A DNA stretch of 64,000 nucleotides from Lucifuga dentata (lineage: Eukaryota > Chordata > Actinopteri > Ophidiiformes > Bythitidae): assembly GCA_014773175.1 (NCBI GenBank), contig VXCM01000282.1, forward strand, positions 434,001-498,000. The letters are read 5' to 3'. Under the pieces are notes generated by a model. It saw only the letters and a program-made list of their open reading frames with translations. It searched no databases and was not told the DNA's origin. Positions 47,822 through 60,700 of this stretch are shown piece by piece. Both the position numbers and the translations under genes were made by a program. Numbering within the stretch: position 1 is the first letter of the stretch; each line of letters begins with the position of its first letter.

Positions 47822-50800
47822 NTTTTTTTTTTTTTTTTTTTTTAAGTGAAAAGATTTTGTAGACATTAGGCTAAAACAGGCCTGTGCTTGGTTACAATGT
47901 GAACATACTGTACATGCAGACTTTTGCAATCAAATAACTATGCACTGCAAAAATCAGCTGAGGGTGTCAACCCTGACTTTCTTTGGAATTTTAATATGCT
48001 TGGTGCCACAGGTGGGAAGTAACTAAATACATTTACACACTGAGTGTACCGGTACCAAGCCTGATTTTATGGTACTGATATTTTGCTTTGCTGAGTCTTC
48101 CCATTGTGGAGAATTTAAACTTTTACTTAACCTACGTTTCAAATATTGTACTCACTGCAGCTATCTGACAGCTATCATTAAAAGTTACTTTGTAGAATCA
48201 GATATTAACTTGAAGATGAGACAAGCTCAAAAATATCGCTGCTGTCAGATAAAAATCTTCAAAATGCCAATTTTTAGGAACTTTAAAAAAAATAAAACAG
48301 ACTTATTTCAGACATTAACTAGACTTTTTAGAGATTGGAGAATTTTCTCAGCCATGTAATCCTTTAAATATTCATAACAGATATGATCCTCCCCAAATTG
48401 GAGCTATGAAGTTTTCACCCAACAATATGACTCATTGTTTATTTACACCGTCAACGTAAGTAGGCACACATACTTTAGACACCTATGTAGATTTTACTTC
48501 TGATTCTTGGAAAAATTAAGTGAATAAATATGGCATGTGTGCTAAGTCAGAGGTAGCAGAAAAAGTAGCACAACATGCCTCTACTTTCTGTCACCAGTGA
48601 CGCATTTCTCTATTCATTCCTCCCTCTAATAAGTACTCTGAAAACAGCTTTTCTGTCATAACGATAGCAAAACAAACTAAATCCAGGTAGGTAGGTTTTC
48701 CAGTTCCCACCTGGGTGCTTTATATACTGCAGGGAAGTGAAGTGGGAATACTGTTTTCTCCCCACTTCACAGTGTGTATGTGTGTGTGTGTGTGTTGTAA
48801 AAAATAGTTGCCTGGATAGGAAAAACAGCATGTAAGTGAGCTGCTAATACCTTCTCTCTATCTGAATGCTCAGCACACATCTGGTGCATCATTCCTTTCC
48901 AACCCTGTCATGTTTAGGAAAGTATTCTGGATGAACAGAGGTCATGGAAACATCTAAAAGTGATGGCTTCAGCTTCCACAGTGATCTTGGATGTTATTGT
49001 GCTATTATGCTCATATTTTAAGTGGAAAGATAAACCATGGTAACAGTGAAGGACCTTCCTACTGTTTATGAAATTGTCCAATTTTTCATGGCTATTTATA
49101 GTATTTTTAAAAGAAAGTCTCAATAAATCCAGTTTAAATTAAAGACTCATTATTTTAAGACGCTTTTCTTTCATACCAACACATTTCACAGGAGAGTATA
49201 TGGTATGGCTGCTTTTTAAATAGTAAGAACATAAGTCCTCCATATGCACAGGAGGGTGACACAGGAATGAAAGTTTCTTTTTCTCACCCCCCTGACAATC
49301 CCATCCTGTCCTGATCTTGTGATGATCCCTTTTCATGAATAATTTCCCAGGTTGAGTATTATGAGTTGAGTTGAGTATTATTATTAGAGCTTGTACCCAA
49401 AGAACATGGATGATTTTTCTGTCAAAGATCAGAAATAAGCCATTTTGTTCAAGTAAAAAAAAAAAAAAAANAAAAAAAAAAAAAAAAATCAACCAATATT
49501 AAACAGTTTAAATTAAACAGTTAAATTAAATTAAACAGTTTCAAAAAGTAAGAAAGACTGAATATGAGATAAGATGATGGATGTTTTTAGGAGTGTCAGA
49601 CATTGCTGCCCATTGACTCATGGAATCAGAGGAAACACTGAGGAAGAGGAGCAGGGTGTATGTGTTTGTTTGCATGTGTTTGTCCATTTTAAGTGGGTTT
49701 GTGCACGCAAAAGGAGGCATTTCTGGATCCCACTCTCTCTTCCCGTTTCTGGATCCCTCATTGTAGAGGGGCTGGGGATAAGATCAGCCTCTGCTCTCCT
49801 AATTACTGACCCCCCTCCTCCTTGACTCCCACTGAGGAAGTGAGGGCAATCTCCTCGAAGGAGTACCAGTCCTTATCTTAAGTAGCCACCAATAAACTAT
49901 GACTGATCTGCTAACCTGAATATAGGAAAGAACTCCTGAGGACTGATGGTCCACTAGATGTAGAAATCCACCTGCTAAAAACTTTGCTTAAGCTGAGATA
50001 TCACATTAAAAGAACATGCCGGCGATTGTGCATGTTACAGTCCAATATATACAATCGTATACACTTTATATTGCTGACAACCATTTCCCAAAATATACTA
50101 TTTAGGTTACTGAATTTTTTTCTACCTTCCAGACTTGCAGACAATGGTTTCAGTTCATTCCAGTACACTGTTAAAATCATCTTATAGAGACTTGAAACAC
50201 ACTCTAGATACATAATCCATCACAGCAAACACACTTTTGTAACTTTATTTACCCGATCCAACACAGAGCTGGAAGGAAAATGATGTACGTCTCCGCCAGG
50301 AATATATCCCAGAAGTAGACGGCTTTTACAGAGAAATTAAAACACCTACAGTCTCTACAATCACGCATATGTTAGCAGGCAAAACACTGAAATTTCATGT
50401 GAGTGTTTCAGCTGAACATTCGATTTTGAAAGGTTAGGGGATTTGGAAAAATAACAGGAAAAAATGAAATATGGTTTTATGTTTTGGAAATTGGCTGTCA
50501 GTAACATAACATGTGTGCGAGTTGTATATATCGGGTCCAAACACAATCGCTGGTATGGTCCTTTAAGGATATATAGCACTGCTATTGGAATTGAATTAAA
50601 AACCAGTTTCATACCAGTCAGTGTTGTTGTATAATGGGTTTATTTTATTACTTGTTTGCCCGTTAAGAAATTTTATATTGGCATAAAATATCTAACCAGT
50701 AATACCTTTAATCCAGAACTGTTGGAATCAGCCAGTTGAAAAAAAAAGTCAGCCAAGCCCTATCAGAGACATTAAATGAAGCTCCAGCTTTAGAGATGGA

Positions 50801-52085
50801 GCTTTAGGGACTTCTTTTGTCAATAAAAAAGTTAGACATTACTAAGCACAAATGCCCACTTGGATACTGTATCCTGTATCATGATGAACCTGTCAAGAAT
50901 CAGTGGTTGTGTGAAACAAAGTTCAAGGCAATAAAAAGTATCCCACATATCTGCCTGATGGGAAGTGGTTCAGGATCAAGAGCATGTGTGATGAGCAGAG
51001 GGTTTCTCTATCAGAGGAAATGACTGTTGTCAGTCCTCAGGCGCTTATGGCTGCTGTCCCATTGTTTGACCAGTGTTTCCATGTCAGCTCCCAGTTCCCT
51101 GACTGGAGTTTTAGCATCAGCAAAACGGGAAAAGGGCTTCAGAGGAGGTGGCAAAGACCCCGTCCTGAGCTCACATCCTGCTTTTGTTGGGACACATTTG
51201 GGAATGTTGGTGATTGCATAAATATTTACTCAAAATTTCCTTTTTGTATTGCTGAAAAACGTGAACATCTGCGCTTCACATGTAAGCAAATACATAAACA
51301 ATACAGGTTTTCATCCTTTTTTGTTGGTGATGCAGTTAATCATGTTTAAACTCAAACAGTGGTGACTTTAGTACTGCATCACCCATCCAAACTCCTCTTC
51401 AGTTTGGTTGAAATTAATATCATCACTGACCATCAAAGTTTCATGTTTTGACTAACTAATATGATGACCTTTAAACTCTACAGTACCCAGTTTAAAGGTC
51501 TTGAAGAGCTTGTATCATTTGAAAGCTAATTCAAGCAATGACAGTTTTTTTTGCGCTTGTTACTGTAGACCTCTTGATGTCTAGTGTGTTGCTAACTTGT
51601 ACACCTTCTGGTTTTTGCAGGCACAGAAGACCAGCTCCAGCCCTCTGGGTTCAGGCCTGGGCTACTTGGAGCACATCTGCCAACTCCTCGAGAAGATTGG
51701 CCAGCTTCAGGAAACCAACCTCCGACTACAGAGGCAGATCTGTGGCCTGCAGAAAGATGGCAGAATGACCAAGGCCAAAGAGGTGTGTGTTTGTCAAAAC
51801 AGCATTGCTTTTCTTCTTCTATTTGTTTATCAGCTCTATGGTCGTGCATATACGTAATGTTTAGAGCAACTGGAGGCACTTAACTTCCTGCTGCATGTTA
51901 TTAGCAACAGTAAACATGGAGGGCAGATATGAATATGTTCAAGACATGGTAAATCACCAGATCCCTATTTTGAAAACTCCATCTCGGTATTTCCTGTTGA
52001 GTCCTCTTTTGTTATTTTGTACTTTCTACTACTTTTTTACTCTGTTATTCTTATTCATTGCAATTTTCCTTTACAAAAAAAAAAC

Positions 52086-52132
<47 letters not shown>

Positions 52133-54753
52133 ATTTAATCAATTTCATACAATTTAATACAACATATACAGCACACAATTTAATATCACAACAAACAGAT
52201 TGTATTTTTGTGTGCTTGTGCAAATTTTTTATTTTTTTCCCTGAGATCACTATCAAAGAGTGTGGTTTGTTTTATTAGTCTGTTGTCCTTTTCAGGACAA
52301 AAGATAGTATTTTAACATGTTTAAAAACATGAAAAATGTTTGGTTAATGGCTACATCAAAAGACAAAGTTCAATTCCAAAGACAAACCATTTCGAATCCA
52401 ATTCTGGATTTCATGTCTGAGAATCTGTGATCAGTGCTGCCTGTTTTGCATTTTGTTCCCATGCTTCATCACTCTAGTGACACAGGGATGTCTAAAGTAG
52501 AGGAATGTTGCTTTCTTGTTTGAGGCCTTGGCACAATACAGAAGGAGGGAGTTCAGAAAGCCAGCACTGAAATGACCATTGTCAGCTTGGGCTCAGAGAC
52601 CGGAAAAGCTTTTCCACTGGAGCAATGCACAAACCCAGCAGGGAGTCCAGCACTCCAAAGGTATCAAAGACAAGCTTAGAAAAAAGGCATACGAAAATGA
52701 GATGGAAGAAAGAAAAGCCTTTAGTTTATTAATACTTAAAAGCCGTCTTTCAGAAGTTTAGAAATTCCCAAACCTGAACATTGTGAAGGAGTGTTTTTAC
52801 ACTCACTTCAAGCATGAAATATATGAATTTTGACTCCTGAGAGATGGACCACACCGGCTGCCCTCCCAAACCTTTTCTTCTGATTCCCTGCTGCGATGTT
52901 CTCAATGACAAAGCCACGGGTACAGACAAAGATGACACATCCAAAGGACAGCAGGCCAGCTGGGAAAATGTCTGAGGTGTCTGAATGGACAGTTACTGAC
53001 TGCTCTGTGTCTGTAACAGCAATGCTCCACTGCTCACATCAGCAGAAGCACCGGGACATTTCATCTCAGGTGCCACCTACCATGGATAAGCAGGGGTACA
53101 CTGACATTTTATCTCTTTTCTCTCAACTTTTGTCTGGCTCACAGAGCAGTCCATATCACTGCTAACTTCTTTGTTGGTTTTGAAAGGGTGTAGACAGCCA
53201 TGTACTTTGTACATGACACATGGTGTCACCTGATGCTTCTTTTTACATGCTGCAATTGAGTTTTACTGGGACAGCATAAGGTCTGGGAGGGCATACTATC
53301 CCTCCCAGATCCTGTCCCCCATGGTGCAGGTGCCCCAACCAACAACTGCAGTGCAAGGACAAGAGACCTTGCCAGCTTCACAGATGTAGCAAAACATAGC
53401 TATTTACCATTTACCAAGATGGGGTTAGTGATGCAAAATTTTGATTCCAAACAAATATATGTGAAAACGTAACTTCAACATTAAATTGCACATGTATTGA
53501 TGTTGGCAGGTCTGATTTAAAAGGTCATTAAGTCAGCAGTCAGGACTATGTTGTGCAGATTATAAAATTCCAAACCTTAATTACTAATGCACTAATTAGG
53601 AACAAGCCAGTCAAAGTCAGTCATTGTCAGTCCAAAGTCTAGACCTTTAGATGAAATCCATTACAGTGGTAAATGCAATTGCTCCCTGTTCTTGAAACTG
53701 ATCTTCTTCACAAAGATAATTTCCTAAAACTTCTGATGGCAGTCTCTTCAGCTATTTGGGAACAGGAAGCAATCAGAAAGGACATTCCATAGTGTTGCTT
53801 TCCCCCTGACTGACTTCTTGATACGTTTAACAGTCTTATCGTTTGCTGAGGCGTTAAGGGTCATTGATGAACCATGGGTGCCTCCTTTGAACCCTTTAAG
53901 ATGTGATAAACACCTGTGTGAAGGCTTAATGTACAGATAGGGTGGTCCATAGTGAGATTAAACTCATTCCTACCCACATACTAATATGTTAGAAAAAAAT
54001 GGACTATTACTGAAGAGAGTTCAACAGTGTGTAAACTTTAGGTACTAACATGGAGCTGGTCACTATGAAGCTCTGCAATATATATATTAAACTTTTAGAT
54101 ATTTTAACGTAGTCTAGACTGACTGTATGCTTAGGTGATGCTACAGTGACATGATGTTTACAATCACACAACATGTTATGGTCACAAGGAAAATAATCTA
54201 CCAGCAGCTTGTTTGGTTTCTCAGTTCTTGTTGTATAGTAGCAATAGTTGACTTTGTATAACTATATAAATTTTGTATAACTGTTTAGCCATCAAACCAC
54301 TCATCCAGTCATCTACTTTCTAAATATGTTTTTGAGAGACTTTGCTTGCTCTGTTTTGTTTTAATTTTTTTTGGGAAATATAATTATAGAACTTTACTTA
54401 CTTTTTTTTTAACTGACCAAACTATTGTGTGCAAACCCTGGTTTTTATAAAGGATTATAAATAATGTTTAAAAAAAACAAAATGATGAGGCATGACTGCA
54501 ACACTCTTTCATCTACTTCCTAACTTTCCAAGAATATAAATGGCAAGTGTTGTGCAATAGAGATTTGGGAGATATTGGATAAGAAAGTACGTGTGTGTAT
54601 GTGTAAGTGTGTGTTTTTTTTAGAGGTCCATTTGAACCTTGCTTCCACAATAGGTGAAAGGTAACTCCAGAGCAGGGAAAGAAATTATTTGGCAAAAAAT
54701 CAGGAAATGACTTCACCTAATGAGCCACGTGGGCTACATGTTGAGCTCAATGC

Positions 54754-54798
<45 letters not shown>

Positions 54799-57700
54799 AA
54801 TACCCTCTTGAAGGTGATGAAAACTCCTTTTTTCGGGCAAGACTGTAAACATGATTCCAGACAATGCAGCAGGAAAAAACACATCCCCCAGCTTTAATCT
54901 CCCCGTCATTACACTGCTGTTTTATGCTGCATTTGCGTAGTTTGAACTGTTTTGGGATTTTACATGGAAGTGATGCCATAGTTCTCTTTCAGCTAACATG
55001 GAAGGATGTGAATCAATCAGACCATTGCTCTGGGATGACTCAGCCATGCTTATTGTCTCCCATGTTTTACTCTGAAATCAGTTACATAAAGAGACAAAGA
55101 GTGAATTCTGGCCACATACACACATATGGTACTGTCACGCACACATGATATAAATTCTGTAAGGATCTTAACAAACACAGTTTAGCTTAGCTTACTTTAT
55201 GAAATGACCTGAAGAGAGTACAGTAAGTGCTCGACAAAGACTCTTTAATTGTAGACTCAGTACATTTATGTGCACACTATGTTTTGATTTGTGTCTGTAC
55301 TGAGTAAGGATTAAATGTGGAGTAAATCATATAAATGGATGGATTTTGTTGTTATCCTAATATACATGACTCGTTGTTTAATTGGCTTACAATTGGAAGC
55401 CTGCCATGTGGAATGTATGTGCAGAATGGTTACACCAATTGCAAGCACAATAAATCGACGTGCAATTGTATAGTCCCACTCAGAGTGATTTATTGACTTA
55501 ATCAGATTAGAATCAAAGTTTTACATATTAATGCTTCAATTTAAAGCTATTCATACGTGTTTTATTTACATTTAACAACAGTTGGTGATAGTTATGTCGA
55601 AACATTCCACCGTTTTTTTTTTTTTTTTTTNTTTTTTTTTTTTTTTTGGTTTTTTTTTGGTTTTTTTTGCTGTTTTGCCCTAATCCATTTTTGTTAAAAG
55701 TTCATAACACTTTGATTACTTTACAGCTATACAAATGCAACACTTTAATGACTAAAAAAACCATCAAAATAAACTGATGCTGATTCAGAATATTAATCCC
55801 TTTCTGTCCTTTATCTGTGTTTTTTCTATCAGGATTTTTTCCGGCAGCACTGCAGCTGTGGTGCAGCCAGTCTGGCCTTCCAGGATGTTCAGAAAAGACA
55901 CTCCAGAAGTGAATTTTTGTCATCCAGTGGAACCACGTCTGACCTGTCCACCATCCCTGAGGTCATCCGACGTCCACTCATTTCAACAAGAAGAGGTAAC
56001 GCTTCCATATATTGTATTTGCTGGTGGAAGGACATGCAATTTTTCTAAAGCTGAGTGTCTGCTGATGTGGCAGGCCTGTGATGTCCTGCCTGACATAAGG
56101 CAAACCTCTAGTGCTATGAAGATATCGGACTTATATGCTTAAAGGAGCATAGCGGTGATTTTTCCATGTTTGAGCCCAATAAATACAATCCGCATACATG
56201 TTACATTACTGCCAACCATTTTCCAAAACAGATTTCTGGAGCAATACAATTTAGATTTGTTTTTCCTTCCTTCCAGCCATTGGTTTCAGTTCATTTCGGC
56301 ACGCTATTAAAATTAATTACTAGAGACTGGAAACATACTTGAGATCAGTAATTCATCACAGCAAACAAAACATCTATTACATTTTTTTGTCAAAGTTACA
56401 TAATGTAACCGGTCCAACATAGAGCTACAAGGAAGAAGATTTGTCTCCACCAGGGAATGTTGTCTCAGGAGAAGACAACTGTTACTAAAGAAATTTAATC
56501 GACCATGCCTTCTACATTTGGATGTATGTCAGGTTAACATTGAATTATAAGGTGGGTGTATCACCTGAATATTTGATTTTGAAAGATGAAGAGATTTAGA
56601 AAAATAACCAAACTAAAATACGGTTTTATCTTTTGGAATATGGTTGGCAGTAATGCAACATGCAGGCAGTATTTATTGGGCTCAACCATACAAAATCACT
56701 GGTATGTCCTTTAATAGGGCAAGATTCTGATTTTTTTGTGGATTTTTCAAACCCACTACAGTTGCATACTCTGTTCCTATTAGGAGAGTAGCTGAAACCT
56801 TATTAACCTTCCCATTTAATTACTAGTGGGATCAACATTAATAACCTGCTCCAGTGGGATGTATCAACACACACTGCACACAAACCCACATATTAATGTT
56901 TTAATTTCCATGTTTGTCTGACACTTTCCTGAAATGGATCTAATGGGTTTGTTTAAAAAGCTTTAGTTATACTTAAGTTTCACAACCTGACCCTGCAGCA
57001 ACCCTCTGTGTTTTTCAGCCTCAGTGTTTACTTTGTCATCATACTCCAACTGCAGGTGATGTTAGTCATTTGGGAGCACAGTCATCTCCCTAAATGTTAT
57101 TATTACGGTTGTGTTTTTGGAGAGGCTCACGTTGCCGGAGGCCTTAGTGGCTGACAGCTCGGTGGTCCCGCGGGGAAGATGAAATTATAACTCGAGCGGG
57201 ACATGGGCGGAATTCCTGGCATCCTGCTCATGACGGGAACATATAATGTCCCGTGGACTCTGGAATGCCTTGGACCTTCCTCTGATGCAGGAAACTGGAT
57301 CTGGAGAAGAGGTTGAGAAGTCAGGAGAGATAGGGGGGCCCAGCTGAGGTGTAGTAAATGGGAGTGGACAGTTCTTCTTATGCCAAACTTTATTTAAGAG
57401 TATAGAGTCAAGCTTTATTATCATATATGGACCTCAGATTTTTTTTATTATGAGGTTTTTGCATGTGGAAGTTTTTGCTTGCACATTTTTTTCTGATGTG
57501 GGAGCTTGCTTTCAATGTAAAGGACAAAGTAATACAAGAATTCACAAAAACCATTAAAAACACTCTATTAATTGACGTTAATGTGCCCAAAAGACCAAAT
57601 AACGATCTCCATAATTGCTGAATTAAAGGTGAAGCTGCATGGTTGATTTTTATACTCAAGAGAAACTGAGCTCATATGATAAGTTGAATAAGCTAAAATT

Positions 57701-60700
57701 GTTAAAACTGAATTGATATGCACGCTGAAGAGATGGAGGTGAGGAGGCAAAGAAAAAAAAAAACGCCTGTGCTAATTTACATCACCATTTGTCATAACAG
57801 TTATCACTCCCATCTCACACACAAGCCTTCTAAGAGTTGAAACACACTTTATCTCTCAAACAAAACACTCACACAGTAAGTTTGCATTTGAAAAGCTGCA
57901 CTACACAACTTTTCATATTGAAATTAAAATAAACAAAAAGATATTTAATATCATTTTAGATCCCACCCGTGCATGACCATTTACAGTTTATATGCATACA
58001 TTTCCCACTTTATCTGAAACTGGCTTTACAGTAATGATCTTCAACAGGACCGGCACAATTTTTTTTTGGGGGGGGGGNGGGGGGGGGGGCTGTAAGCTTC
58101 AACCCCCTCCCCAATGAATAAGTACATTTATATTTTAATTTTCACATTTGGCTGCTCCCTTTTGGCCGTTGGGTCCTAAGATTTGCTTTTGCTCATGCTT
58201 CAGCCCAGCTGTATTTAATGTTGGATGGCTTCATAAGTGAAGGTTACATAAACCTCTAGCTGGGTGCTGTTTCAGTGTCGACTAGTCATCAAGATGAGTG
58301 ACAGTTGTGAGGGTGGAAACCATGTGAGGTGCAGATATAGAGGAGGGTGGGACAAACAATAAACTTTCCATTAGAACAGGAATGAAAAGCTTCACATGAG
58401 CACAGTTTTATTTCCAAACACCATACTTTTTTTTTTTTACTCTTCCTAAGCAAACACACACTGTATCTACTGCTTTGTATTTCAGATATGAGCAGCGATG
58501 GTTTGGCACCCGTACCACTGTGGAGGCGAGGGCTAAACCGGAGGAGTTACACTGAGGGGGAGGTCCGCCTCCTTGGTGACAGCACGGAAGGGATCTCCAT
58601 GCCCCAGCGGAGGGTGAGTCATGTTGATATATTAAAGGCCCACTAGAACAACAATCAGTCAGCAATCTTTTGATATTGTTCTTCAAAGGAACTTTTCATC
58701 TTAAGTCAAATTAGCCAGAATACCACTAGTATTGTGGAAATTTGATAAATCATCTTAAAATTACTCTCCCTTCAAATATAAGCAAAAAACAGTTTTATCA
58801 GTTTTATTGGTTATTTTACTGCTTAGCTTTAACAATGTGAAATAAATACATTTTTCTTTGGAAATTGATACATAGGATCTAAAATATTTCACCATCTCCA
58901 TTTAAGAATTTATTTGAACACTTGTTGTAGTGAGACCATCGGATACCTTAGAAATCCCCACCTCCCCACACCTGCCAACATGCACTGACTCACTTAAGAC
59001 TCACTGTGTTTCTGGTAAAACTGCGGGAGCTGATAACTCTCAGAGTGATGACACATGATGAATTAGATACTTGCTTGGGCCCCAAAGGAGAGATCCTCCT
59101 TCAGCAAGGGCCTCAACAGGGGCACATTCAGTGATGAAAGTGGCATGTTGCTGCTCCAAACTGAACATTTCAGGAAATAAGAAACCACCATGTATATCAT
59201 TACGAGTGGTTAATTTGTTGAGTCAGTAAGCTTTATATACTTATGATTTAAAATGTGCGGTAAATGGTTTTTTAGCTTTATGTACGTCTTTATTTTAAAG
59301 GTGCAAGGAGATAAGCCTGTACATTTCCTGAAAATTTCCTGAAATCACATTCCTTCATAGGTCCAGTTGGTATTAGTACATGAAAATCACTTGAATCAAA
59401 CTGGAATTGGGAAGTTTTAATAACAGAATATTGTGAAGTAGCATCAATAGAATCAATATAATCATCAAGGGGAGGTGCCTAAAATACTGAACATTTACAT
59501 TCTAGATGTTCTATAATATAATATAATATAATATAATATAATAATATATTGATAAGACATTGAAGTCAATAATCTTATCGATTTAAGGACTCAGTGTGGG
59601 CTCAGTGTTGCTTTTGCCCCACTAGTGGTAAGGCTTAAGGATGATGATGTCAGTCAGTTGTTGGTTTGTCAGTTGCTTGGTTCATCTAACACAAGTACTG
59701 CCCAGATTGTCTTGATGACTGGTATACTGACATTCATGGTTGATTCTGAAGGATATCGGTGACCTCCTGATTGTGTTAATTTCGTCAGCTGTTTTTGGAT
59801 TTAGTCTTAGTCCTGAGATTCAAAGTCCTGTGAGTTTTAGTTTTAAATGTTCATGGTTCTTGTTGACTAAGATGAGACTAAAATGTCCAGAGTTCTCGCT
59901 GACTAAAATTCGACTAAAACTACAAGGGATGAAGTTGACTAAATCTGGCTAAAACTCACAGGACTTTGAATCTCCGGACTAAGACTAAGACTAAATCTAA
60001 AAATAGCTGACGAAATTAACACTACTACCAGATCAAATTGTTACCTTGACCAAAGCTTTGATTCATCACCTACTGGCTAGAATCCCATGAAATGTGTATG
60101 AATATTCATGGGTCTGTAGAAGATCCAACCTAATGATTTTGGTTATTGAATGGTGGTTGTTGGTGTTTTTGTGGACAGCTGAGTGAGAACTACACGTGGG
60201 GTCGGGTCAAAGACCTGGTGAGGAAGACTAAGCTGAGGAACCAGAGCAGGCTGGGCCTGACCTCCACCTCGCTGAAGATGTCCTGTCCACAACTCTACAG
60301 GTAAGGAAACGGTGCTGTGGAGGCCTATTTGGAAATACTATCAGCAAATATAAAACAACAACAAAAAAGACAGATTTAGGACTGCATCAGAACTAATTTC
60401 TTTCCCACTTTTTTAAGATTGCAAGAAAGTTGCTATCATTCTGACATATGATAATATTTCATGTTACAATATACAGTATTAATACAAATATATATTATTT
60501 GATAAAACAGCATATTGCTCAATATAAAGAAGCTGGCTGTTACAGCTTCTCTTTATCGTGATTTTTCTTTTAGGGTTTGCCCAACTAGTGTGAAGAAAAT
60601 AGTTGAAAAATCCTAAATCTATCCCCAAACTAAATGAAATTAAGTAACTTTATTTTCTTTGTTTTTGTGGTGGAAGTTGGTGTCTGGCTCTTTTGGACTG

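Larger units (their letters stand above)
45193..51620. other. intron 2 of the third gene (6.4 kb)
   Basis: No gene seen. It contains the GT tracts at 47775 and 48772, an A-run with an N at 49471, a full palindromic transposon copy, and a comparatively GC-rich stretch around 47085-47290. Confidence 0.6.
51783..55832. other. intron 3 of the third gene (4.05 kb)
   Basis: No gene seen. Contents are the compound microsatellite, the GT tract at 54756 and a T-run with an N at 55631. A frame at 51895-52278 is opened by the microsatellite. Confidence 0.6.

Noticed and set aside
51895..52278. 127-codon frame
   Set aside because: Its length comes from A-run and CT/AT microsatellite translation (Ser-Leu and Tyr-Ile repeats).
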